A stretch of 64,000 nt of DNA from Pseudoxanthomonas sp. GM95 (GCF_900109775.1 NZ_FOAX01000005.1:50376-114375), one strand, 5' to 3'; numbered from the stretch's first letter, positions 1-9,462 are shown. Notes: generated from the letters alone by a model not told the origin. A program made the numbers and translations.

Positions 1-68
1 TCGGCAAAAGCGGCGGGAATGCACAACGCCAGCGCGCAGCCAGCGGACAATAGCAGGGATGTTTTCAT
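1..68 (-). CDS. Secreted protein, N-terminal fragment (signal peptide only)
   Basis: The ATG reads leftwards from position 68 and the gene leaves the window. The 22 visible residues form a textbook Sec signal peptide: MKTS, then a Leu/Ala/Cys-rich hydrophobic core, then a PAAFA end compatible with signal peptidase I cleavage. The mature protein lies outside the window, so its function is unknown. The 149 bp to the GTPase gene on its right show no further gene; that stretch should carry its promoter. Too short for any family assignment. Confidence 0.6.
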   Translation of the reverse strand, partial: MKTSLLLSAGCALALCIPAAFA

Positions 69-217
69 GGGGAGTTCTCGCACATCGTGCGCCGCCAACC
101 GGCGGCGGTGGGGGCGACCATTGTGCAAAACCGCGCGTCGATGTCAGGCGATCAACGGTGCTGGCTTGACGCAAAGACAGCAACGCTCAGCCATGCCGTG
201 CATGCGTGCAGCGCCCG

Positions 218-1852
218 CTAGCGCGCGACAGGTGGCGCCGCCTGTGTATCGCCGGCCCTGCCACCGCCACGAAACCGGGCCCCGATCAGGGCAAGCTCGG
301 CAGTGCGTTCGCAGATGCCGGCTTCAAAAGCGATGAGCGCATCCAGCGTTTGCTGCAGGCCTGCGCCCATCTGCGTGCCCACAGCCTGGACGAGGACCTG
401 CAGACGTTCGACCAGCCCTTCTTCCAGCGCGGTCTGCATTCGCTCGTGACTGATGCCAATGATCGGCGCCGACGCGGCATCGGTCCCCCCGCCTGCTCCG
501 GCCTCTGCGACCGGCTCGGCAGACAGCACGTCGTAACGGGCGCGTGCGTTGATCGCGATCGCCGCGTCCAGCTCGGGAAGTTCAATCCGATAGTCGCGGA
601 AATTCGCCATCAACTGCCGCGCGAAGGCATCCCGCAGCTGGTCCGACACAGCCTGGACTGCCGCTTCAGTGTTGCGGCTTTCGGCATGCAGTTCCAGCGT
701 GTCGTGGAGCTGCAGGATCACCGCTCGCGCGGCATCGGTCCGCAGTCGCTCCAGCCGCGGGGCAAGCGTGCCCTGCTCCTGCTGAAGGCTTTGGATCATG
801 GCGTTGACCTTGTGCAGCAAGTCCGCCTCGAGGCTGCCGACCACGCATTCCTCGAAATGGTGAAGCTGCATGGCGAACGGCTTGCCGCCCTTGTAGTGCA
901 GGGCGCTGTCCACCAGCGTATCGAGCGCGGCGCGCAGGCCACCGAATCCCGCCTCGTCCAGCCCATCGGGTGAATCGGCATACACCTTGGCGGCATGGAC
1001 CGACACCGACAGCGGTTGGCGCAGCAGCCCTTCGTCCACACCCAGCTGCCGGAGCTTTTCGGCGGAGCGCTGTGCAACGTCCCGCTCCTGCAGTGCGCGG
1101 CGCTCTGGACACTTGTTGCACAGCACCTTTTTGATCTGTCCGTCGATCTCGTCCTCGTCGAAGACATCGCTGCGCGTCAGCACCGGCTGCAGCGGCTTGC
1201 CGCGGTGCAGCTCGCGCGAGAGCTCCTCAAGTTCCTGGACCTGTCCAGGCGCGGTCGAGCTGGTGAGCCACAGCATGCCGTCGGCGCAATCGGTGAAGCG
1301 CAGCGTGAGCGCAGCATTTTCCGCGGTCGCCGAATGCAACCCCGGCGAATCCAGCAGCACCAGCCGTTGGCCCAATACGACGCCCTGCAGACGGGCGGTC
1401 GTTTCGGTCACGCCCTCGACCAGACGCTCGGCGGTGTCTATGACCTGGCCTTCCACGACATGGAAGTAGCGCACCGCCGCGCCCTGGGCACGGGCCTGGT
1501 CGGCCAGGAAGTTGCACAGCGAGCTCTTGCCGGCGTTGAACTTGCCGAACACCAGCAGCATGCATGTGTCGTCGAACGCCTCGGCCAGCAGCCGCGCGGC
1601 GGTTAGGCGGTCCCACTGATGCTGCCACATGCCTGGCAGGCGCGCGATCAGCGTCTTCAGCTCGACCATCCCACCGGCCAGGGCACTGCCTTCGCCCAGG
1701 AACGTCAGCTCCACGCGGAGCGACTGCAGGTCCTGCTCCAGCGTGCCGTACCACCGGTCTAGCTCGCAACGATCGAGCGGCGACGGCGTCTGGCCAGTGT
1801 CAACAATGGGCGCTTCCGTGTCGCCGGCCTGCGGGCATAGCATCGCGGTCAT
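218..1852 (-). CDS. Dynamin-like GTPase, second of an overlapping pair
   Basis: About 544 residues. A GTPase domain starts near residue 100: P-loop GKFNAGKSS (about 103-111), a switch Thr in VTETTA, a DSPG G3 motif and a TRSD-type G4 motif. A long helical C-terminal half follows, the layout of bacterial dynamin-like proteins that act on membranes. I chose the ATG at 1852 because it forms an ATGA overlap with the stop of the upstream GTPase gene (1849-1851); a longer frame from 1891 would overlap by 43 bp. The two genes are therefore translationally coupled, and the products probably work as a heteromeric pair. Family membership is clear; the cellular role (membrane remodelling, stress or phage response) is not shown by the sequence. 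Confidence 0.8.
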   Translation of the reverse strand: MTAMLCPQAGDTEAPIVDTGQTPSPLDRCELDRWYGTLEQDLQSLRVELTFLGEGSALAGGMVELKTLIARLPGMWQHQWDRLTAARLLAEAFDDTCMLLVFGKFNAGKSSLCNFLADQARAQGAAVRYFHVVEGQVIDTAERLVEGVTETTARLQGVVLGQRLVLLDSPGLHSATAENAALTLRFTDCADGMLWLTSSTAPGQVQELEELSRELHRGKPLQPVLTRSDVFDEDEIDGQIKKVLCNKCPERRALQERDVAQRSAEKLRQLGVDEGLLRQPLSVSVHAAKVYADSPDGLDEAGFGGLRAALDTLVDSALHYKGGKPFAMQLHHFEECVVGSLEADLLHKVNAMIQSLQQEQGTLAPRLERLRTDAARAVILQLHDTLELHAESRNTEAAVQAVSDQLRDAFARQLMANFRDYRIELPELDAAIAINARARYDVLSAEPVAEAGAGGGTDAASAPIIGISHERMQTALEEGLVERLQVLVQAVGTQMGAGLQQTLDALIAFEAGICERTAELALIGARFRGGGRAGDTQAAPPVAR

Positions 1853-3111
1853 GCCTGTGCCTCCAGCCACTGCAGCGCGGCGGCCGCGCACGCCGCCTTA
1901 TCGCGCGCGTCGACCGCGGCGGTGATCAGCTCTGCCAAGGCCAGGCGGTCCTTGGATATCTCGTAGTAATGGGTGAATCGCGCTTGCAGATGCGCGCGAC
2001 CCGGCTCCGCGCAATAGATCCGGCGCATGTCCTCCAGATACTTCACTGAGATCCCAAGCACCGCGACCATGACCGTGTTCAAGCTGGACGCCACGCAGCC
2101 AGGTGACGGCGGCAGCTCCTCAACCCCATGGCCAACGAGATAGCTACTGATCCGTCTGTTGACCTTGGTCAGCGCCAACTGCTGGCGCGCGCGTTCGAGC
2201 TTGCCGGCTGTGACCTGGAAGCGCTCCTCGTGCGTGTCGGGACGCAATGCATCGTCGGGACCGGGATGGTCAAGCAGCTCCTGGATCTCGTCCCTGGCCT
2301 TGTCCAGGACCTCTGACAATCCTGTGGAAAATGCAGCCGCCTGCGTGACCTGGGTCTCCAGTAGCGTAGCCAGGGCCTGATTGCGCGCATGCTGCAAGGT
2401 GCCTACTTCCTCGCGAACGTCGGCATGTCGCAGCGCGACTTCATACTTGCGCGCTTCGGGCACTAGCGCGCAGGCCGCTTGCAGTGCCTCCTTCAGGGCG
2501 GGGATACCGCTGCGTGCTACTAGCAGCGCCTTGCCGCCTTCCATGCCCCTGCTGTAACGGACCGAGGACGTCAGGTGCACCGGGACATGCGGTGCCTGCG
2601 TGGCCAGCGCGTCGGTCACATGCGCCAAGTGGGTTTCATCCTCGAGCTGGTCGACCTGCGACAGTATGAAAAGCGTCTGCCGCCGGGTCCGCTGGTCGTC
2701 GGCATCGAGCTGACCAAGCAGCTGCCGCTCACTGTTATCCAGCTCGCCTTCCTTGGCCGCGTGAACCAGCAAGCGTATGTCCGAGCGCTGCCAGGCCGCG
2801 GTCAACGCTTCGCGGTCGTCGCCGCTTGCGACATCGGCATCGAGTCCGGGGGCATCCAGCCAGCGCACGCCGGCAGCCAGGTGCTCGGACAGGGCAATGG
2901 TCTGGCGTTTATCCGCCACGTCGAAGGCGCTGGCACCGCACAGCACGTTGAGCAGGCTCGACTTGCCATGGTTGTACTTGCCGATGACGGTGACGATCGG
3001 CGTCCCGTCTACCCGGGCGAGGATCTTCAGTCGCGCCAAGTCGTCAGACCGTCCTGGCAGCAACGACAGGATCGCGGTTTCCGCGTCCGTCCTATCCAAA
3101 AACACGTTCAA
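1849..3111 (-). CDS. Dynamin-like GTPase, first of an overlapping pair
   Basis: 420 residues. GTPase motifs sit close to the N-terminus: P-loop GKYNHGKSS (about 44-52), Thr in the KRQT switch I, DAPG as G3 and SQVD as G4. The rest is largely helical, and a hydrophobic stretch near residues 335-350 could be a membrane-contacting paddle. The start is TTG at 3111, supported by an AAGGAG Shine-Dalgarno sequence at normal spacing. The 3' end overlaps the second GTPase gene by 4 bp. Paired unequal dynamin-like genes are known in bacteria (LeoA-type and related systems); assignment to one of those is inference. Confidence 0.8.
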   Translation of the reverse strand: MNVFLDRTDAETAILSLLPGRSDDLARLKILARVDGTPIVTVIGKYNHGKSSLLNVLCGASAFDVADKRQTIALSEHLAAGVRWLDAPGLDADVASGDDREALTAAWQRSDIRLLVHAAKEGELDNSERQLLGQLDADDQRTRRQTLFILSQVDQLEDETHLAHVTDALATQAPHVPVHLTSSVRYSRGMEGGKALLVARSGIPALKEALQAACALVPEARKYEVALRHADVREEVGTLQHARNQALATLLETQVTQAAAFSTGLSEVLDKARDEIQELLDHPGPDDALRPDTHEERFQVTAGKLERARQQLALTKVNRRISSYLVGHGVEELPPSPGCVASSLNTVMVAVLGISVKYLEDMRRIYCAEPGRAHLQARFTHYYEISKDRLALAELITAAVDARDKAACAAAALQWLEAQA

Positions 3112-3183
3112 GGCAACTCCTTACAGGAGGCCGGGATGCTTGCGCTCCCACCGGGCCACGCCAATGCCGGTCTCATTGGAAAC

Positions 3184-3214
3184 AAGGCAGGCGGACGCTC
3201 GGCCCGCTTGCCTT
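3184..3214 (-). terminator. Candidate terminator after catA
   Basis: An imperfect 11-bp inverted repeat (3184-3194 with 3204-3214, one mismatch, 9-base loop) lies 19 bp past the catA stop. On the minus strand it is followed by a short GTTT, so termination would be modest. It is the natural end of the long 10785-to-3233 transcript. Confidence 0.45.
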
Positions 3215-3232
3215 CTGTACCGTCTGGACTGA

Positions 3233-4168
3233 TCAGGCCGCAACGCGCGCACGTTGGACGGCTTGGTTGTCTTCCCCATTCACCAGCTCGGTCAGGTGAA
3301 AATCGAAGAGGATCTCGTCGAATGCCTCTCCCATCTCCACACCATTAACCGGAGATCCGCCGGTGTGCTGCTTGATTTCCGGCACTAGTCCATTGCGCGT
3401 TGCAAAGGCGAAGTCGTCATTGACCAGCGGATCACCCGCGATATTGATCTGGGTGGTCAGCTTGCGGTGTCCGTCACCGCTGACGAAGAAATGGATGTGG
3501 GCCGGGCGCTGACCATGGCGCCCCAGCGCGAACAGCAGCTGCTCTGTCGGGCTGCCTGGCGGCACGCCATAGCCCTTGGGCACGATGCTGCGGAAGCTGT
3601 AATGACCTGCCTCATCGGCTATCAGGGTCCGGCGCATGTTGAAGGGACCCTGTACACCGGTTGGATCGAAGTGTGAGTAGAAGCCTCGCGTATCACAGTG
3701 CCAGACCTCAACCACGGCGCCAGGCAGGGGCTTGCCATCAGCGCCATGAACCGTGCCATGCATGAGCAGCGGCGTACCATTGGTGTCCCGACCGTCGTCC
3801 AAGCGTGCGTGTCCGTGCACGACAGGGGCACCGGCAACATATAGCGGGCCTTCGATCGTGCGCGGGGTCTCACCATCGATGCCCAGCGCTGCGTCCTTGG
3901 CGTCCAGGCGCAGGTCCAGGAAGTGGTCCAAGCCAAGCCCGGGCGAGATCAAGCCAGCCTGACCTGCTGTGCCCAGGGCATTGATCCACGCGATGCCAGC
4001 CCAGTACTCGTCCGGCGTGATGTCCAGCTCATCGATGGCCTTGAACAGATCGGTCATGAATCGATGAATGATGGCCTTGATGCGTGGATCACCCTCAGGC
4101 TTATCCAGTCCGCTCACGGTCTTGAGGAATTCTTGGACTTGCGGACGATCGAAAATATTGACGTTCAT
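3233..4168 (-). CDS. catA: Catechol 1,2-dioxygenase
   Basis: 311 residues, the usual CatA length. Intradiol non-haem Fe(III) dioxygenase that cleaves catechol to cis,cis-muconate. The two Tyr and two His iron ligands are recognisable in TRGFYSHFD, KGYGVPP and RPAHIHFF. An N-terminal helical dimerisation domain (roughly 1-100) precedes the beta-sandwich core. The ATG at 4168 has AAGGAG six bases upstream; an upstream in-frame ATG at 4222 lacks support. It is the last gene of the catB-catC-catA train and uses the catechol made by the salicylate hydroxylase of the same train and by the ben genes at the other end of the window. Confidence 0.96.
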   Translation of the reverse strand: MNVNIFDRPQVQEFLKTVSGLDKPEGDPRIKAIIHRFMTDLFKAIDELDITPDEYWAGIAWINALGTAGQAGLISPGLGLDHFLDLRLDAKDAALGIDGETPRTIEGPLYVAGAPVVHGHARLDDGRDTNGTPLLMHGTVHGADGKPLPGAVVEVWHCDTRGFYSHFDPTGVQGPFNMRRTLIADEAGHYSFRSIVPKGYGVPPGSPTEQLLFALGRHGQRPAHIHFFVSGDGHRKLTTQINIAGDPLVNDDFAFATRNGLVPEIKQHTGGSPVNGVEMGEAFDEILFDFHLTELVNGEDNQAVQRARVAA

Positions 4169-4243
4169 TGCTGTCTCCTTCATGGGTCGCATGTGCTGCC
4201 TGGTGCGCCGTGCTATAGGCACACACCGGATTTGCGGGTTGTT

Positions 4244-4534
4244 TCAGCGGTCGTCGTGATGGACCGATGACGGGTGTCGGCACAACGGGGTCACCGCGAT
4301 CTGCATGTACGGGAACAGTGGCAGGCTCAGCAAAAGGTCGTGCAGCTCGGTGTTGTCGGCGACATCGAAGATGCTGACGTTGGCGTATTCGCCGACCACG
4401 CGCCAAATATGGCGCCACTGGCCCGCGAGCTGCAGGTCTTGGAAACGCGCCTTCTCTTTTGCCTTAAGGTCGGCGGCGATGCCTGGGTCCAGGTCTAGCG
4501 GGATGCGGACATCCATGCGTACGTGAAAAAGCAT
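4244..4534 (-). CDS. catC: Muconolactone delta-isomerase
   Basis: 96 residues, the standard CatC size. It starts MLFHVRMDV and has the family core with the conserved GEYANVSIFDV and LPLFPYM blocks. It converts (+)-muconolactone to 3-oxoadipate enol-lactone and is normally a decamer. The ATG at 4534 follows an AGGAG sequence; a longer frame to 4624 runs back into catB and is rejected. It sits 13 bp after catB and 75 bp before catA, in pathway order, clearly co-transcribed. Confidence 0.95.
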   Translation of the reverse strand: MLFHVRMDVRIPLDLDPGIAADLKAKEKARFQDLQLAGQWRHIWRVVGEYANVSIFDVADNTELHDLLLSLPLFPYMQIAVTPLCRHPSSVHHDDR

Positions 4535-4547
4535 TCCTTGGGATCTC

Positions 4548-5732
4548 CTAATTCGTGTGTGCCTGCGTTGATACGCTGACGCGCTTGAGGCCGTCGCGCC
4601 GGAAATGACCAACCCGCTCCTCATCGAGCGTGATGCCCAGCCCGGCCCCGGTGGGCACAGCGAGCGAGAACTCTTGGTAGTCCAGCGGCTGGACCAGGAT
4701 GTCCTCGGTGATCAGCAACGGGCCGAAGAGCTCCGTGCCCCACTGGAGCTTGCTGAAGGTCGAGAAGACATGTGCACTAGCGATCGTGCCGAACGCGCCT
4801 TCGAGCATCGTCCCGCCATACAGGCCGATGCCAGCCGCGTCTGCGATTGCGGCCACGTGCTGGGCGGCGAATAGGCCCCCGCTCTGCTCGATCTTGACCG
4901 CAAACACGTCGGCTCCTTGGACCCTGGCTAGATCGAACGCCGAATCTGGGCCGGTCAACGATTCGTCAGCCATCAGCGCGACTGGAAAACGGCGCATCAG
5001 GCGCGCCATCGCCGAAGCCGAGCGCACCGGCTGCTCGACCAGCTCACAGCCGGCATCGGCCAGTGCGGCCATGCCAAAGGCCGCTTCCTGCTCGCTCCAA
5101 GCCATGTTGACGTCCACTCGGACCGAAGCACGCTCGCCCAGCGCCCGCTTGATAGCAGCTACGTGCGCGATATCGTCTTTGACCGCTCGCGCACCGATCT
5201 TCAGCTTGAAGATGTTGTGCCGGCGCAAGTCCAGCATCCTCTCAGCCTCGGCGATGTCGCGTGCGGTATCACCCGAAGCCAGCGTCCATGCCACGGGTAG
5301 ACGATCGCGGCGGCGGCCACCCAGCAGCTCGGAGACCGGTAGCCCGACACGCTGGCCCTGCGCGTCAAGCAGCGCCGTTTCAACTGCGGTCTTGGCGAAC
5401 CGGTTGTCCTTGACCATACGGCCGACCCGATCCATCAACAGAGGGATGCGACTAGCCCCCTGGCCCAACAGGACGGGGGCGAAGTAGGTATCGATCGCCA
5501 CCTTCATGCCTTCCGGGCTTTCGGCCCCGTAAGCCAAGCCCCCGATAGTGGTGCCTTCGCCGATGCCGACGATGCCGTCGCTGCAGTGGATACGCACCAG
5601 CATCAGCGTCTGGCCGACCATCGTAGTCACCGACAGCTTGTGCGGCCGGATCGTGGGCAGATCGACTAGGAAGGTTTCGATCCGCTCAATCACGGGAGCT
5701 GGATTTCCCGTTCTGTTGCTGTGCTCTTTCAT
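4548..5732 (-). CDS. catB: Muconate cycloisomerase
   Basis: 394 residues, enolase superfamily. It lactonises cis,cis-muconate to muconolactone. The capping domain (about 1-130) and barrel are intact. Visible catalytic elements are the KLK motif, metal ligands in RVDVNMAW, ELVEQP and ADESL, and the general-base Lys in FAVKIEQ. The ATG at 5732 (MKEHSNRTG) begins 9 bp after the stop of the upstream channel gene; the longer frame to 5816 overlaps that gene and is not needed. In the operon it precedes catC and catA. Confidence 0.95.
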   Translation of the reverse strand: MKEHSNRTGNPAPVIERIETFLVDLPTIRPHKLSVTTMVGQTLMLVRIHCSDGIVGIGEGTTIGGLAYGAESPEGMKVAIDTYFAPVLLGQGASRIPLLMDRVGRMVKDNRFAKTAVETALLDAQGQRVGLPVSELLGGRRRDRLPVAWTLASGDTARDIAEAERMLDLRRHNIFKLKIGARAVKDDIAHVAAIKRALGERASVRVDVNMAWSEQEAAFGMAALADAGCELVEQPVRSASAMARLMRRFPVALMADESLTGPDSAFDLARVQGADVFAVKIEQSGGLFAAQHVAAIADAAGIGLYGGTMLEGAFGTIASAHVFSTFSKLQWGTELFGPLLITEDILVQPLDYQEFSLAVPTGAGLGITLDEERVGHFRRDGLKRVSVSTQAHTN

Positions 5733-5740
5733 TGGGGTGC

Positions 5741-6661
5741 TCAGAATGGAACGATTGCCTTGAACAGGAACTTGTCGCCGCCGAAGCGGTTTTCGACGCT
5801 GGTCTCGTGTGCCCATTGGCCGATCAGCGCAACATGGCCGGCGGTGGTGTATTTGATGCTGGGCCCGTAGGCGAAGACCTGGCCGCGACGCCCCGCACTC
5901 CAGACATCTGGCACCGCCGCGATGCGGCTACCGTCGACCTTATCGTCGGTGGTTTGCTTGAGGTAGTAGCCGGCCACGCCAAAGCCCCAGCTGCCCAGCG
6001 TGCGGCCCACGAGCCAGTCCACGTGTAGTTCATCGCCAGACTGGTAATCGGTGTCATCGTTCTTGGTCTTGATGTTGTACATGAACTTGGCCGAGGCCTC
6101 CCAGCCGCTGGCCGGGAGCCAAGAGAAGGCCAAGACCGGCTCAAAAGACCAGTAGTTGGAACCAATGCTGACACGCGGATCGCTCTTGTCGTAGCTGCCG
6201 GTCGGCACAAAGATGTCCAGGCCGAACGTGGTATGCAGGTCACCGCGGTGCCAGCCAAGCACCAACGGATCAATGACGATGTCGCCCACGCCAAGCTTGC
6301 TGTCGCGTCCACCGAATGCAGGATGGGAGATCGAAAGGTTCACCACTGGCACGATCACGTGGAACGCGTAGTCCGCACCCAGAAGCTTGCTGTCGGTGAC
6401 GTGCACCCAGCGCAGCGCGTCATAGGTCGCGTTGAGGGTGGCACGCTTGCCGTTCCCAAAATCGACCTTGTTGCCCGATGCGTTACGGAGGTCACCACTC
6501 CAGTAGCCTGCGTAGTTGAGGAAGTAGTTGCCTGGCGGTGGCAGTGCACCGGCGGCCCAGCTCTCGGCACCATTGGTGGACTGGTCGCCTCCTTCCTTGG
6601 CCAGCGCGGAGGCGGAGACACCCGCAAGCGCGCCCGCTATCAGCAGAATGGTCTTCTTCAT
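5741..6661 (-). CDS. Outer-membrane aromatic transport channel (Phenol_MetA_deg family)
   Basis: 306 residues from the ATG at 6661, with a signal peptide (MKKTILLIAG to ASALA) and a beta-strand-rich body ending in a C-terminal Phe, as usual for outer-membrane barrels. It resembles the Phenol_MetA_deg/SphA-like family found beside aromatic degradation genes and thought to admit hydrophobic aromatics. It lies between the aldehyde dehydrogenase gene (120 bp gap) and catB (9 bp gap), so uptake of the operon's substrate is the likely role. The substrate itself is inference. Confidence 0.8.
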   Translation of the reverse strand: MKKTILLIAGALAGVSASALAKEGGDQSTNGAESWAAGALPPPGNYFLNYAGYWSGDLRNASGNKVDFGNGKRATLNATYDALRWVHVTDSKLLGADYAFHVIVPVVNLSISHPAFGGRDSKLGVGDIVIDPLVLGWHRGDLHTTFGLDIFVPTGSYDKSDPRVSIGSNYWSFEPVLAFSWLPASGWEASAKFMYNIKTKNDDTDYQSGDELHVDWLVGRTLGSWGFGVAGYYLKQTTDDKVDGSRIAAVPDVWSAGRRGQVFAYGPSIKYTTAGHVALIGQWAHETSVENRFGGDKFLFKAIVPF

Positions 6662-6781
6662 CGAATTTACCCGTTGGTTGTACCGCACCTGCACGGCGCG
6701 GAGGGCCAGAACGCAAAATGTTTGGCGTGCACACACGCGCCGCCACTCTTTCTCGGACAGTGGCGAAGCGAACACGGGCTG

Positions 6782-8233
6782 TCAGAACGGGTATGGCTGG
6801 TCGGCCGGCTCGACGGTAACCCACTTTATCTCGGTGAACTCCTCGATCACGGCAGAGCCGTCGAAACGTCCATAGCCGCTGTTCTTCATGCCGCCATAGG
6901 GCGCCTGTGGCTCGTTCTGTACAGTGGCGCCGTTGACATGCACGCAGCCGGCATCGATGTTGCGCGCCACTTCCAGCGCACGGGTGGTGTCGGAGCCGAA
7001 TACTGCTGCGGACAAGCCGTAATCGGTGTCGTTGGCCACTCGGATGGCTTCGTCCACGCCGTTGACCCGGACGATGGTGGTAACCGGGCCAAAGGTTTCC
7101 TCGTCGTAGATCTCCATGCCAGGCTTGACGTGGTCGACAATGGTGGCCGGCATGACTACGCCGTCGGCAACGCCACCTGCCACGATCTTGGCGCCCTTGG
7201 ACAGCGCGTCTTCCAGCATGCGATTGATACGTTCGGCGGACGAAGGATTGATCATCGGGCCGATCACGCAGCCCGGTTCCTTGGTCGGATCCTGCGACGA
7301 CAACGCGCTGGCGCGCGCCGCGAACTTGGCGACGAAATCCTCGGCAACTGCCTGGTCCACCACGAAGCGCTCGGTCGACATGCAGATCTGCCCTTGGTAC
7401 AGGAACGAACCGAACACCGCAGCATTGACCGCGCCGTCGATATCAGCATCATCCAACACCACGAATGGCGCCTTGCCGCCCAACTCGAGCAGGCAGCGCT
7501 TGAGGTGCCTGGCGCTTTCCACCGCGATGGCGCGGCCGACCTTGGTCGAGCCGGTGAAGTTGACCCGGCGCACTGCGCGGTGCGCGATCAGCGCGTTAGT
7601 GACGTCGGCGGCATGCTCGGGGCTGGTGGTGAGGAAGTTCAACACGCCTGCCGGAAAACCTGCCTCGTAGAACGCATCGGCCAGCAGTGCGTGGGTGCGC
7701 GGGCTCTGTTCGGAGCCCTTGAGTATCACGGTGTTGCCCATCGCCAGCGGGTATGCAATAGCGCGCGTGCCCAAGATGACCGGGCCGTTCCATGGCACGA
7801 CGCTGAGCACCACGCCGGCCGGCTGGCGCAGGGTCATGGACAGCGTGCCGGGCTTGTCGGTCGGGATGGTCTCGCCGCGGACCTGGGTGGTCAGGCCAGC
7901 GGCCTCGCGGATCAGGCCAACCGAGGCCATCACGTTGAAGCCGGCCCACAGCGCCGAAGCGCCGATCTCTTCAGCCATCACGCTGGACAGTTCGCCGATC
8001 TTGGCTTCCAGCGCGTCGGCGGCGGCCAGCAGCAGGCGCCGGCGCTCGCCGGGGCCGACCTTGGACCAGGTGGTGAAAGCGCGGGCACTGGATTCGGCAA
8101 TGCGGGTGGCGTCTTCCACGGTGGCCGAACTGGCGGTGGTGACGGCCTTCTGCGACAGCGGGCTCAGCCGCTGGTAGGTCAGGCCGCTGGCGCCGGCCTG
8201 CTTCTTGTTGTCGATGACGAGTTCAACATTCAT
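6782..8233 (-). CDS. Aryl-aldehyde dehydrogenase (salicylaldehyde/benzaldehyde type), copy 1
   Basis: 483 residues, NAD(P)-dependent aldehyde dehydrogenase superfamily. NFTGST (cofactor loop), LELGGKAPF (catalytic Glu region) and the nucleophile Cys in QGQICMSTER are all present. This signature matches the vanillin/salicylaldehyde/benzaldehyde branch. ATG at 8233 (MNVELVIDN); the much longer open frame to 8602 runs into the alcohol dehydrogenase gene. It sits 32 bp after that gene and would take its aldehyde product. Because a salicylate hydroxylase heads the same train, salicylaldehyde to salicylate is the favoured reaction; benzaldehyde to benzoate is equally possible biochemically. A close paralogue is at 24618. 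Confidence 0.88.
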   Translation of the reverse strand: MNVELVIDNKKQAGASGLTYQRLSPLSQKAVTTASSATVEDATRIAESSARAFTTWSKVGPGERRRLLLAAADALEAKIGELSSVMAEEIGASALWAGFNVMASVGLIREAAGLTTQVRGETIPTDKPGTLSMTLRQPAGVVLSVVPWNGPVILGTRAIAYPLAMGNTVILKGSEQSPRTHALLADAFYEAGFPAGVLNFLTTSPEHAADVTNALIAHRAVRRVNFTGSTKVGRAIAVESARHLKRCLLELGGKAPFVVLDDADIDGAVNAAVFGSFLYQGQICMSTERFVVDQAVAEDFVAKFAARASALSSQDPTKEPGCVIGPMINPSSAERINRMLEDALSKGAKIVAGGVADGVVMPATIVDHVKPGMEIYDEETFGPVTTIVRVNGVDEAIRVANDTDYGLSAAVFGSDTTRALEVARNIDAGCVHVNGATVQNEPQAPYGGMKNSGYGRFDGSAVIEEFTEIKWVTVEPADQPYPF

Positions 8234-8265
8234 GGCGAAGATGCCTTTGTTGGTTGGCCGGCCGC

Positions 8266-9405
8266 TCACGCAGCCATGGAGGAGATACGCAGGATCGGCT
8301 TGATCGTCAGGCCTTTCTCGCTGTCTTCCATCGCCTGGTTGATCTGGTCGAATTCGTAGAACTTGCAGAGCTTGTCGAACGGGAAGCGGCCCTGCAGGTA
8401 GAGGTTGACCAGCACCGGGATGAAGGTCGAGGCCACCACGTCGCCCTGGACGATGCCCATCACGCGCTTGCCGGGGATCATCACGTCGTTGACGTTGAAC
8501 GAGGCCTCGGTGCCCATCTTGGTCGCACCCACGATGCCGCAGGTGCCCAGGATGCCCACCGCGTCGATGGCCTGCCGCAAGACTTCGGCGCGGCCCGAGC
8601 ATTCCAAGCTGTAGTCACTGCCGCCACCGGTGATGGCGCGGATGGCTTCGACCGGATCCTGCTCGCGACTGTTGATGACGTGCGTGGCACCCAGCTCGAG
8701 CGCCAGTTCAAGACGCGAGGGCACCACGTCCACCGCGATGATGATCGTGGCGCCGGCCACGCGCGCGGCCATGATGGCGGCAAGGCCGACGGCGCCCGTG
8801 CCAAACGCCGCAAAGCTGTTGCCCGCACGCACGCCCAGCGCCTTGAGCACGGCGCCGGCGCCAGTCTGGATCCCGCAGCCGAGCGGCCCCAGCAGCTCAA
8901 GCGGCGCTTCCTTGGGCACCTTCACCACGTTGCGCTCGTTGGCGATCGAGTAGTTGGAGAAAGAAGACTGGCCAAAGAAGTGGTCATGCAGCACATGACC
9001 GTGCGCATCGCACATGCCGGTGGTGCCATCGGGACGTCCACCGCCGAAATTGAGCGGCGCCATGTTGGAGCAGTGCGCCGGATGGCCGGTTTCGCAAGGC
9101 GCGCAAAGTCCACACGACATGTAAGTCATCACCACGTGGTCGCCCGGCGCCACGACGGTGACGTCGGCGCCGACTTCCACCACCACGCCCGAGCCCTCGT
9201 GGCCCAGCACGATCGGCAGCGGCGAGGGAAAGAACTGATCGCGGAACACCATGTCGGTGTGGCAGACGCCCGAGGCCACCACCTTGACCAGGACCTCCTT
9301 GGGACCAGGAGTCATTACCTGGGCCTGCTCGATGCTCAGCGCGGCGCCCGGCTCGCGCACCACGGCGACGGTAGATGCGTGCTTGGTTTCAGTCAGTTGC
9401 GACAT
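8266..9405 (-). CDS. Zinc-dependent aryl-alcohol dehydrogenase (XylB-like), copy 1
   Basis: 379 residues, medium-chain zinc alcohol dehydrogenase. Catalytic zinc ligands lie in GVCHTD and GHEGSG, the structural-zinc Cys cluster in CGLCAPC plus HPAHC, and the Rossmann motif in GTGAVGLAA. The overall pattern is that of benzyl-alcohol dehydrogenase XylB. The ATG at 9405 has GGGAG upstream. It follows the salicylate hydroxylase gene and precedes the aldehyde dehydrogenase, forming an alcohol-aldehyde-acid oxidation pair. The likely substrate is a benzyl or 2-hydroxybenzyl alcohol; the choice is inferred from neighbours. Confidence 0.88.
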   Translation of the reverse strand: MSQLTETKHASTVAVVREPGAALSIEQAQVMTPGPKEVLVKVVASGVCHTDMVFRDQFFPSPLPIVLGHEGSGVVVEVGADVTVVAPGDHVVMTYMSCGLCAPCETGHPAHCSNMAPLNFGGGRPDGTTGMCDAHGHVLHDHFFGQSSFSNYSIANERNVVKVPKEAPLELLGPLGCGIQTGAGAVLKALGVRAGNSFAAFGTGAVGLAAIMAARVAGATIIIAVDVVPSRLELALELGATHVINSREQDPVEAIRAITGGGSDYSLECSGRAEVLRQAIDAVGILGTCGIVGATKMGTEASFNVNDVMIPGKRVMGIVQGDVVASTFIPVLVNLYLQGRFPFDKLCKFYEFDQINQAMEDSEKGLTIKPILRISSMAA

Positions 9406-9462
9406 TGAAATTTACTCCCGGTTTTTACGATTAAGGGCGTCGTGAGGGCTTGTGCTGCGGCG

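Noticed and set aside
6233..8359. 708-residue open frame on the plus strand
   Set aside because: It is antisense to the aldehyde dehydrogenase and channel genes, has His/Arg/Gly-rich low-information sequence and no ribosome site; a GC-driven shadow.
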